In this document: one piece after another, positions 14,765 through 20,800 of the stretch
Layout: each line of letters opens with the position of its first letter
Position numbering within the stretch: the first letter of the stretch is position 1
NCBI GenBank assembly: GCA_964541605.1
Contig: CAZIQY010000046.1
Span: forward strand, 1-20,800
DNA from: CAZIQY01 sp964541605
GTDB taxonomy: Bacteria; Desulfobacterota; Syntrophia; Syntrophales; UBA2185
Reading direction: 5' to 3'
Length of the DNA stretch: 20,800 nucleotides
Made by a program: the position numbers and the translations under genes
The notes under the pieces: generated by a model
Told to the model about the DNA's origin: nothing
Database searches by the model: none
The model's input: only the letters and a program-made list of their open reading frames with translations

Positions 14765-15780
14765 CGTGCAGCGAAATAGAAAATCGGCTTCCGGCCTATA
14801 TGGAGGATATTCTCTCCCCGGAAGAGAAAAAAAGCATGGAGGAGCATCTTGCTTCCTGTTCCCGCTGCAGCCAGGCCCTCGCAGACCTGAAAAAAGCGGA
14901 TGAATTCGTGCATGGTCTCGAAGAAGTGGAGCCGCCGCCTTTCTTCGAACAGAGGATCATGTCCCGGGTCAGAGAAGAGGCCGGGCGAAAAAAGGGAATC
15001 CTCCAGAGGCTCTTCTATCCGCTGTACATCAAGGTCCCCGTCCAAGTCATGGCCACATTTCTTGTCGCTGTCCTTGCCTTCTACGTTTATCAGAAAGGCG
15101 AGCCGGAAATGAAACAGACGGCGCCTTTCCCCATACCCATCACCGAAAATGGCAAGGGCCGGGTCACGTCCGAATCTTCCGGGGCCATTTCTGTTCCTCT
15201 CGCCGTTGCACCGGCCAAACGGACGCCTGCGGGAGATCTCGCAGACAAGAAACAGCAGCTGCCTGCCGCTCCCCGGTTCAAGGGCGATGGCGAAGAGAAA
15301 AGCATAACCGATTCGCGTGCGCCGATGCGGGGAGAGCGTCCGGAGGCCGTGAAATCCTTCGCCCCGGCCATGACGGCAAGAGAGAGGGATATGCCTCCGG
15401 TTAAAGCGGAGGCGTTTAGCGCTGCGCGGGACAGGGCTGGAATGCAGGGTGCGGACATTGCGTCCGAAACCCTCCTGACGCAGCAGAAACGTAAAGAAAA
15501 GACGGCTGCCAAGCGATCAACCTTTGATCTGACCATTCAGGTCGGGGATACGTACGCCGCTGTCAGGGAAATCGAAGAGCGCCTCGGCCAATTCAACGCC
15601 CGGATCATCGACAGGCAGCGCCGCGATGGAGAAGAAATCCTCAAAATTGAAATCGCGGGGCGGAACATCGCCGAATTCCTCGATCGACTCAAGGCCATCG
15701 GCAAAATTGACGCGGGGAGGATCCCCCCTGCCGTTCCGGAAGGGGATGTGGCCGTAAGCATAAAAATCAAAGAATATTGA
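14761..15780 (+). CDS. Zinc-finger (zf-HC2) transmembrane anti-sigma factor with periplasmic domain
   Basis: Predicted to hold the adjacent ECF sigma factor at the inner membrane until a stress signal releases it. The cytoplasmic part has the ZAS zinc motif: Cys3, then His29, Cys33 and Cys36 (HLASCSRC). One transmembrane segment (about 91-110: KVPVQVMATFLVAVLAFYVY) follows. Then comes a long low-complexity, charged periplasmic linker (about 112-250) and a compact C-terminal domain (about 252-339: STFDLTIQVGDTYAAVREIE, then RLGQFNARIIDRQRR and the end VAVSIKIKEY), resembling DUF2275-type domains of such proteins. At 339 residues it is larger than simple anti-sigma factors. Translation is coupled by the ATGA overlap. 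Confidence 0.88.
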   Translation: MTCSEIENRLPAYMEDILSPEEKKSMEEHLASCSRCSQALADLKKADEFVHGLEEVEPPPFFEQRIMSRVREEAGRKKGILQRLFYPLYIKVPVQVMATFLVAVLAFYVYQKGEPEMKQTAPFPIPITENGKGRVTSESSGAISVPLAVAPAKRTPAGDLADKKQQLPAAPRFKGDGEEKSITDSRAPMRGERPEAVKSFAPAMTARERDMPPVKAEAFSAARDRAGMQGADIASETLLTQQKRKEKTAAKRSTFDLTIQVGDTYAAVREIEERLGQFNARIIDRQRRDGEEILKIEIAGRNIAEFLDRLKAIGKIDAGRIPPAVPEGDVAVSIKIKEY

Positions 15781-15918
15781 CTTCGAAAATCTTGGTACAC
15801 TGCTTTAAAAAATTTGGCTTTAATACCTCTCAGGAACGTCCCCCGCATCCTGCAAGTTCAAACGCTCTGACGGTAAGTTCTTCCGGAATGAGTTCTCTTC
15901 TCATCTGAAAGGATGTTC

Positions 15919-17097
15919 CTACAATGTATCCAACGTTTCCTTGAAGCCGGGCATGGCGTTGATGATCGTTGCGTCGTCAACGCAGTAGGCGATCCGGATA
16001 TGGCCGGGTCCGCCGAAACCACTGCCCGGAACCACGAGGATTCTTCGCTTCTGCAACGCTTTGACAAATTCGATGTCGTCTTCGATGGGGCTGCGAAGGA
16101 AGAGATAAAAGGCGCCCGCCGGCTTTGACAGCTCATAGCCGGCGGCTGACAACCCGTCACACAGGAGGTCCCGCTTCCTTTTATACTCCGCCGCGTTAAC
16201 CTTTACGTCCTGCATGCGGGCAACGACCCGCTGCATCAGGGCGGGGGCATTGACGAACCCCAGCACCCGGTTGTACATGATCAGGCCTCCCATCACCTCT
16301 TCAAGGCCGGATATGGCCGGATTGACGGCCATATACCCGATCCTTTCGCCGGGGAGGGAGAGCGTCTTCGAATAGGAATTGGCGATGATACTGTTTTTAT
16401 AGACATTCAGAATGCTCGGGACTCTAACGCCGTCATAGACGATATCCCGATAAGGCTCGTCGGAAGCGAGGTAAATCTCCTTCCCGAATGCCCTGCCCTT
16501 CTCTTCGAGAAGCGCGGCAAGGCCCCTGATCGAAGCCTCGTCATACACCCTGCCCGTCGGGTTGTTGGGGAAATTGACGAGAACGACTTTAGTCTTTTCC
16601 GTAATGGCTCTTTCGAGAGCGTCAAGATCGAGGGAAAAATCCGGCTTCGTTTTGGCGAAGGTAATGACGCCGCCCGCATTGTCCACATAAAACTGGTACT
16701 CCATGAAACACGGCGTGGGAACGAGAACCTCATCGCCCGGATCGAGCAGTACCTTGAACAGCACGTTCAGGGCGCCTGCCGCCCCGCAGGTCATCACGAT
16801 GTGTTCCCCGCGCACGGCTACACCGTGCTCCTTCGTGACGGTCGCCGCCACGGCGTCTCTCGTCTCCTGAAATCCCGCATTGGACATATATCCGTGAATG
16901 CCCGGTCTATCCTCTCCGGCTATCTGCATCAGGGTTTCCCTGAACCGGCCCGGGGGTGCTACATTGGGGTTCCCGAGGCTGAAGTCAAAGACATTTTCCG
17001 CCCCGAACTCTTTTTTCAGTCGGATTCCCTCCTCAAACATCTTTCTGATCCACGAGGATTGAGAAATGAAGCTGTGCACTTTTTTCGAAACGGCCAT
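15919..17097 (-). CDS. Pyridoxal-phosphate-dependent aminotransferase (class I/II)
   Basis: Fold-type I aminotransferase related to aspartate/aromatic aminotransferases. The 392-residue protein shows the ordered family motifs: SLGNPNVAPP, GIHGYMSNAGFQETRDAVA, CGAAGALNVLFK, FPNNPTGRVYD, SDEPYRDIVYDG (Asp and Tyr contacting PLP), the Schiff-base lysine in SYSKTLSLPGERIGY (about Lys244), and HIRIAYC with the C-terminal substrate-carboxylate Arg. The substrate is not clear from sequence alone. I start at ATG 17097, which has CAGGAG 8 nt upstream; the longer GTG at 17133 would sit between the -35 and -10 boxes of the gene's own promoter. Confidence 0.92.
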   Translation of the reverse strand: MAVSKKVHSFISQSSWIRKMFEEGIRLKKEFGAENVFDFSLGNPNVAPPGRFRETLMQIAGEDRPGIHGYMSNAGFQETRDAVAATVTKEHGVAVRGEHIVMTCGAAGALNVLFKVLLDPGDEVLVPTPCFMEYQFYVDNAGGVITFAKTKPDFSLDLDALERAITEKTKVVLVNFPNNPTGRVYDEASIRGLAALLEEKGRAFGKEIYLASDEPYRDIVYDGVRVPSILNVYKNSIIANSYSKTLSLPGERIGYMAVNPAISGLEEVMGGLIMYNRVLGFVNAPALMQRVVARMQDVKVNAAEYKRKRDLLCDGLSAAGYELSKPAGAFYLFLRSPIEDDIEFVKALQKRRILVVPGSGFGGPGHIRIAYCVDDATIINAMPGFKETLDTL

Positions 17098-17123
17098 GCT
17101 GGGACTCCTGAATAAATTTGTTT

Positions 17124-17152
17124 CTTTTACCACAACCTGGAAACAACGTCAA
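17124..17152 (-). promoter_or_regulatory. Sigma-70-type promoter of the aminotransferase gene
   Basis: On the minus strand: TTGACG (17152-17147), a 17-nt spacer, then TAAAAG (17129-17124). Transcription would begin near 17117, about 20 nt before the ATG at 17097. Confidence 0.6.
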
Positions 17153-17178
17153 CCGGCCATTGTCGGGACAATTCATTC

Positions 17179-17207
17179 TTGACATTTCAGCCGTCATTCT
17201 TTACACT
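17179..17207 (+). promoter_or_regulatory. Sigma-70-type promoter of the FmdB-like gene
   Basis: TTGACA (17179-17184), a 17-nt spacer and TACACT (17202-17207) form a near-consensus promoter divergent from that of the aminotransferase. The in-frame TTG at 17179 is this -35 box, not a start codon. Confidence 0.7.
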
Positions 17208-17235
17208 CCATCAACAACAGACAGCGGGGAAAACC

Positions 17236-17448
17236 ATGCCGATTTATGAATTTAAATGCAAAAAATGCGACAATCTCTTTGAAATGCTGTTCATGTCCAG
17301 CAATGAAAAAATAGAGGTGTCCTGCCCTGCGTGCAAATCAAAAAACGTGGACAGGCAGATGTCCGTCTTTGGAGGTAAAATCGGGAATACATCCGCCGGC
17401 GGGGCCGGCTGCACAAGCTGCTCGGCCACCTCATGCAGCACCGCCTGA
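17236..17448 (+). CDS. FmdB-type zinc ribbon protein
   Basis: A 70-residue FmdB family (CxxC regulatory) protein. It starts MPIYEFKCKKCDNLFEMLFM, the family's signature opening, with one zinc ribbon formed by Cys8/Cys11 and Cys30/Cys33 (SCPACKS). A Gly/Ser/Cys-rich tail with Cys59, Cys62 and Cys67 follows. Such proteins are very common and are presumed to bind DNA or act as zinc-binding regulators; the role here is unknown. GGGGA precedes the ATG at 17236. Confidence 0.88.
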   Translation: MPIYEFKCKKCDNLFEMLFMSSNEKIEVSCPACKSKNVDRQMSVFGGKIGNTSAGGAGCTSCSATSCSTA

Positions 17449-17462
17449 GGACGGTAAGATTT

Positions 17463-17483
17463 TGTGGCGGTCTGCCACATTTT
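17463..17483 (+). terminator. Possible terminator after the FmdB-like gene
   Basis: TGTGGC (17463-17468) pairs with GCCACA (17474-17479) around loop GGTCT and is followed by TTTT. The stem is short, so it is only a moderate candidate. Confidence 0.45.
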
Positions 17484-17487
17484 ATCA

Positions 17488-17516
17488 TTGTAAAAATCGG
17501 GCCAATACATTATAAG
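17488..17516 (+). promoter_or_regulatory. Putative sigma-70-type promoter of adk
   Basis: TTGTAA (17488-17493), a 17-nt spacer and TATAAG (17511-17516) lie about 40 nt before the adenylate kinase ATG. The -10 box is strong and the -35 box weak. Confidence 0.5.
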
Positions 17517-17555
17517 CGGTCATCCATAATTCTCTTCTCATACGAGGTCAGTTGC

Positions 17556-18230
17556 ATGAATATTCTGATGTTTGGACCTAACGGCAGCGGCAAAGGAACC
17601 TTCGGGGCTATATTGTGCGGACACTTCGGAATTCCCCAGATAGAAACGGGCATGATCTTCAGAGACAATATTTCACAGGGAACGGAACTCGGTAAAAAGG
17701 CAAAGGATTACATTGCCCAGGGAGCCCTGGTTCCGGACGACATCACCATCCCCATGATCCTGAGCCGTCTGAAGATGGAAGACTGCAAAAACGGCTGGCT
17801 CCTGGATGGGTTCCCCCGGAATATCACCCAGGCGGAAGCTTTCTGGAAAGCCCTGAAAAAGGAAAATATCAAGCTGCATTATGTCATCGAGCTGGTCCTC
17901 GATCGTGAAATAGCGAAAATGAGGATCATGGGAAGAAGGCTATGCGCCGTTGACAATAACCACCCCAACAATGTCAACGTTGAAGAAAACAAACCGGTTA
18001 TGAAAGATGGGAAGATATACTGCCGGGTCTGCGGCTGCGACCGGCTTTCAGCCCGCGCCGACGATCAGGATGAGGCGGCCATCGACAAGAGGCACGCCAT
18101 TTACTATGATACAAAGACGGGAACCTTGGCGGCCATTAAATTATTCAAGGATCGGGTGAAGGTGATCGAGGTAAACACCCAGCCGGGCGTGAAAGAGATA
18201 TCCGCCTTCCTCATCAAACAGTTAACATAA
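17556..18230 (+). CDS. adk: Adenylate kinase
   Basis: Interconverts AMP plus ATP with two ADP. The 224-residue protein has the P-loop GPNGSGKGT (7-15), DGFPRN (84-89), GRRLC (126-130), and the LID/closing region with SARADDQDEAAIDKR (165-179) carrying catalytic arginines. Typical proteins read STGDMLR after the P-loop helix; this one reads ETGMIFR. The LID segment has an extended loop (133-150: NNHPNNVNVEENKPVM) and the Cys residues 130, 156, 159 and 161 (CRVCGC), which may or may not bind zinc. Comparable enzymes are remembered from Deltaproteobacteria. The ATG at 17556 has GAGGT upstream; the frame's earlier codons overlap the FmdB-like gene. The gene is not next to secY, its common neighbour elsewhere. 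Confidence 0.93.
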   Translation: MNILMFGPNGSGKGTFGAILCGHFGIPQIETGMIFRDNISQGTELGKKAKDYIAQGALVPDDITIPMILSRLKMEDCKNGWLLDGFPRNITQAEAFWKALKKENIKLHYVIELVLDREIAKMRIMGRRLCAVDNNHPNNVNVEENKPVMKDGKIYCRVCGCDRLSARADDQDEAAIDKRHAIYYDTKTGTLAAIKLFKDRVKVIEVNTQPGVKEISAFLIKQLT

Positions 18231-18260
18231 GATTTTCACTCTACCCTTAAAGTAGTCAAC

Positions 18261-18289
18261 AGCCTTCCAGTTTTTCGGAAGGCTTTTTT
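18261..18289 (+). terminator. Intrinsic terminator between adk and lepA
   Basis: AGCCTTCC (18261-18268) pairs with GGAAGGCT (18277-18284) around loop AGTTTTTC and is followed by a T run (18284-18289). It ends 8 nt before the lepA start codon. Confidence 0.85.
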
Positions 18290-18297
18290 GCCTGTGT

Positions 18298-20094
18298 ATG
18301 GAAAATATAAGAAATTTCAGCATTATCGCCCATATCGATCACGGAAAGTCGACTCTTGCAGACCGTCTCATCCAGAGCACCGGTGTGTCTGATGCCCGTA
18401 CTTTTAAAGATCAGATCCTCGACACGATGGACATCGAACGCGAGCGGGGAATCACCATCAAAAGTCAGGCCATCTCTCTGCCTTATAAGGCCACTGATGG
18501 CAGGGCATATACTCTCAACCTTATTGACACGCCGGGACATGTGGATTTCTCCTATGAGGTCTCTCGTTCTCTTGCCTCCTGCGAGGGCGTCCTTCTACTG
18601 ATCGACGCCGCTCAGGGCGTGCAGGCTCAGACCCTGGCGAATCTGTATCTGGCCATGGAAAACAATCTCGAAATCATTCCCGTGATCAACAAGATTGACC
18701 TCCCTTCCGCCGATGTGGACCGCGTTATCGAGCAGATCGATCAGGAGCTCGGTCTGGACCCGGACAGTCACCTGAAATGCTCTGCCAAGGAGGGTATTGG
18801 AATTGATGAGATTCTGGAGGCGATCGTGGATCGTATTCCTCCTCCGACAGGGGATCCGCAGGCGCCGCTCGCCGCTCTCATTTTTGACGCAAAGTATGAT
18901 TCTTTTCGCGGCACGGTGATCCATTGCCGCATCTTCGACGGCAACGTAAAGAGCGGCGATATGATCCGTTTCATGTTCAATAACACCGTCTACAGGGTTG
19001 AAGAGGTCGGCCACTTCCTCCTTTCCCGGGCGAAGCGTGACCGTCTCACGGCAGGAGACGTCGGATACATCATCGCCGGCGTGAAGACAGTGGCGGATGT
19101 CCGAATCGGAGACACGATCACCCTGAATGACCGGCCCTGTGAAAAGCCTCTTCCGGGATTCAGAGAGATCAAGCCGGTGGTCTTTGCCTCCATTTATCCC
19201 ATTTCTTCGGACGACTACGAGGACCTGGCCGTATCTCTTGAAAAATACACGCTCAATGACGCATCCTTCATCTACCAGAAAGACTCGTCCGTGGCCCTCG
19301 GCCAGGGCTTCCGCTGCGGATTTCTGGGCCTCCTTCATCTTGATGTGGTCCAGGAAAGGCTGGAGAGGGAATACGGGCTATCCATCATTCTGTCCGTCCC
19401 CAGTGTCCGGTACAGATTTACGCTGAGGGACGGCTCGGTGACGGAAGTGGACAACCCCTCCCTCTATCCCGACCCGATAACCATTGCCGGTTCCGAGGAA
19501 CCCTACATCCGGGCGACGATGATGCTGCCTGACAGATACATGGGATCGGTCATGAAACTCTGCATGGAAAAGCGGGGACTGAACTCAAGGCTCAATTACA
19601 CGGGACCCGGCAGGGCGGAAATCATCTATGAAATGCCTCTGGCGGAGATCCTCTACGATTTTTACGACCGGTTCAAATCCGTCACCCAGGGATACGGTTC
19701 CTTTGACTATGACCTGATCGATTACCGGGAGAGCAACCTCGCGTTGCTGGATATTCTGGTGAATGGAGAAAAGGTCGACGCCCTGTCCCAGATCGTTCAT
19801 CGCGACCGCGCCAGAACCCGCGGTCTTCAGGCCTGCGAACGGCTGAAGGAAGAGATTCCCAAACAGATGTTCCGCATTGCCATACAGGGGGCTATCGGCG
19901 GCGAAATTATCGCGCGAACCACCATCTCGGCCTTCCGCAAGGACGTCACGGCGAAATGCTACGGTGGAGACATCACGCGGAAAAGAAAGCTCCTGGAAAA
20001 GCAGAAAAAGGGGAAAAAGCGGATGAAGATGATCGGGTCCGTCGCGATTCCCCAGAGCGCATTCCTAGCGGTCCTGAAGTCCGATACGGATTGA
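18298..20094 (+). CDS. lepA: Elongation factor 4 (LepA), ribosome back-translocating GTPase
   Basis: LepA/EF4 is a conserved translational GTPase thought to help stalled or early ribosomes. The 598-residue length is standard. It opens MENIRNFSIIAHIDHGKSTL, whose GHIDHGKS-type P-loop and position fix the start codon. Further GTPase motifs are RERGITIKSQAI, LIDTPGHVDFSYEV and NKIDLPSAD, followed by the EF-G-like domain with CSAKEGIG. The family C-terminal domain is present, with GQGFRCGFLGLLHLD, LNYTGPGRAEIIYEMPL and the end KAKCYGGDITRKRKL-type segment (TAKCYGGDITRKRKLLEKQK) typical of LepA. There is no Shine-Dalgarno sequence before the ATG; the terminator T tract is there instead. No promoter of its own is obvious. 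Confidence 0.97.
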   Translation: MENIRNFSIIAHIDHGKSTLADRLIQSTGVSDARTFKDQILDTMDIERERGITIKSQAISLPYKATDGRAYTLNLIDTPGHVDFSYEVSRSLASCEGVLLLIDAAQGVQAQTLANLYLAMENNLEIIPVINKIDLPSADVDRVIEQIDQELGLDPDSHLKCSAKEGIGIDEILEAIVDRIPPPTGDPQAPLAALIFDAKYDSFRGTVIHCRIFDGNVKSGDMIRFMFNNTVYRVEEVGHFLLSRAKRDRLTAGDVGYIIAGVKTVADVRIGDTITLNDRPCEKPLPGFREIKPVVFASIYPISSDDYEDLAVSLEKYTLNDASFIYQKDSSVALGQGFRCGFLGLLHLDVVQERLEREYGLSIILSVPSVRYRFTLRDGSVTEVDNPSLYPDPITIAGSEEPYIRATMMLPDRYMGSVMKLCMEKRGLNSRLNYTGPGRAEIIYEMPLAEILYDFYDRFKSVTQGYGSFDYDLIDYRESNLALLDILVNGEKVDALSQIVHRDRARTRGLQACERLKEEIPKQMFRIAIQGAIGGEIIARTTISAFRKDVTAKCYGGDITRKRKLLEKQKKGKKRMKMIGSVAIPQSAFLAVLKSDTD

Positions 20095-20125
20095 TCTCAA
20101 TGACAATTTTTCAAGTGTTCCGCGC

Positions 20126-20144
20126 CAACATGACCAACATGTTG
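20126..20144. promoter_or_regulatory. Inverted repeat, possible operator
   Basis: CAACATG (20126-20132) and CATGTTG (20138-20144) form a perfect 7-bp inverted repeat with a 5-nt gap between lepA and the cupin gene. It is a candidate operator only. Confidence 0.25.
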
Positions 20145-20179
20145 AGAACGAAATATGAACAGAACCGGCGGTTGATTCT

Positions 20180-20497
20180 ATGAACAATCTCTTTGCCGAT
20201 ACCTCTGAGAATCTAAGGGATGAATTGATTGAAACAATTCTCCAGACACACTGTTTCCGTGTGGAAAGAATTGTTTCCCGCGGTCATTGTTCGCCCGAAG
20301 GATTTTGGTACGATCAGGATGAAAACGAATGGGTGATTGTTCTAAAAGGAAGCGCCGGCTTACGATATGAAGGCCAAGAAAATGTCTTCGTTCTGAATCC
20401 CGGCGATTACCTTCATATTGACCGACACCAAAGACATCGCGTGGAATGGACAGATCCTGATCATGAGACCGTATGGCTGGCTGTTCATTATTCCTGA
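20180..20497 (+). CDS. Small cupin-domain protein
   Basis: A 105-residue single-domain cupin. It has a helical N-terminus, GHCSPEGFWYDQDENEWVIVLKGSAGLRYEG (about residues 35-65, cupin motif 1 with acidic and aromatic positions), then NPGDYLHIDRHQRHRVEW (motif 2, with His83, Arg85 and His86 in a metal-site-like cluster), ending in TVWLAVHYS. The shape matches small dioxygenase-like or sugar-binding cupins; the substrate is unknown. There is no clear Shine-Dalgarno sequence. It lies 85 nt after lepA and may share its transcript. Confidence 0.8.
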   Translation: MNNLFADTSENLRDELIETILQTHCFRVERIVSRGHCSPEGFWYDQDENEWVIVLKGSAGLRYEGQENVFVLNPGDYLHIDRHQRHRVEWTDPDHETVWLAVHYS

Positions 20498-20800
20498 TGG
20501 TCAGAATAAATCCTTATCCAGCCGGTTCTCTCTTACGTATTCCTTTGTAATCATGTAATATATTTCTTTTGAAAAAAAATAACCTGTGTTACGATGTTAT
20601 TCAAAATACCGAAAAAAGCGAAGTTCGTATATTAAAAAGAAAGCGCCTAATTTTCGGGGCAATTTTTGTAGAAAAGTATCAAGATTTCGAGGCACATTTA
20701 CACAATACATATGCACCACTTAAAGGCAGCAATAAAAAAGGTGGCATAAGCCTCTCCCCATAGTCAAGACAAAAGATTGGCATGTTTAAGGTGCATGGTT
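20498..20800. other. AT-rich intergenic end of window, no gene seen
   Basis: A 64-codon frame (20569-20763) starting with TTG has no ribosome site and no recognisable domain, and I do not call it. The stretch is richer in A and T than the neighbouring genes. No terminator or RNA gene is evident. Confidence 0.45.

Noticed and set aside
17131..17133. GTG as the aminotransferase start
   Set aside because: It lies between the -35 and -10 boxes of the gene's promoter, so it would not be in the mRNA.
18595..19338. 247-codon minus-strand frame
   Set aside because: It is antisense to lepA and carries no recognisable motif; GC-rich coding sequence often leaves such shadows.
20569..20763. 64-codon TTG-started frame at the right edge
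   Set aside because: It has no ribosome site and no recognisable family, in an AT-rich region.
1..20800. CRISPR array, tRNA or rRNA genes
   Set aside because: No regularly spaced repeats with unique spacers and no cloverleaf or rRNA-like sequence were found by eye.

Overview
The window looks like a stretch of bacterial chromosome of moderate GC content. It most likely comes from the Desulfobacterota (former Deltaproteobacteria), perhaps the Syntrophales or a relative. This placement rests on gene order and protein flavour: the xseA-xseB-ispA-dxs-tlyA block, an adenylate kinase with an unusual LID segment, ApbA/PanE-type and nitroreductase genes, and dispersed GAGGAGC and GATTCCGGC-type repeats. 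It is inference from memory of these families; no search was run.

Layout. Positions 1-55 hold 23-bp-period repeats resembling an IS21-family end. Positions 322-5470 (minus strand) form a tight operon: exonuclease VII subunits, a short-chain prenyl diphosphate synthase, DXP synthase and the TlyA rRNA methyltransferase. Positions 5845-6297 (minus) encode a small LEA14-like lipoprotein with a consensus promoter placed so that its GTG falls at the expected +1. Divergent from it is a phosphoglycerate kinase relative (6493-7800) with its own good promoter. A ketopantoate reductase-like gene (7912-8835, minus), a PspC-domain protein and a nitroreductase follow. Positions 10.0-11.6 kb look partly degraded: an arginyltransferase-like gene whose homology seems to begin before its first ATG, a CHAT-domain remnant and a small unrecognised ORF. 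HU (11589-11864) and an exported TPR-like protein follow.

Positions 13084-15780 form a probable cell-envelope stress unit. A sigma-E-like promoter (GGAACTT, 17 nt, TCTAA) precedes an exported protein, then an ECF sigma factor and its zinc-finger membrane anti-sigma factor with a large periplasmic part. A mobile-type repeat with terminal inverted repeats sits just before the sigma gene. The right part carries a class I/II aminotransferase (minus), an FmdB-type zinc ribbon protein, adenylate kinase, LepA/EF4 and a small cupin. An intrinsic terminator ends only 8 nt before the lepA ATG, which has no Shine-Dalgarno sequence.

I see no tRNA, rRNA, CRISPR array or intact mobile element. The most unusual points are the probable ATT start of tlyA, the predicted leaderless lipoprotein mRNA, the altered substrate-site residues of the PGK relative, the predicted autoregulated ECF unit, and the terminator against the lepA start.
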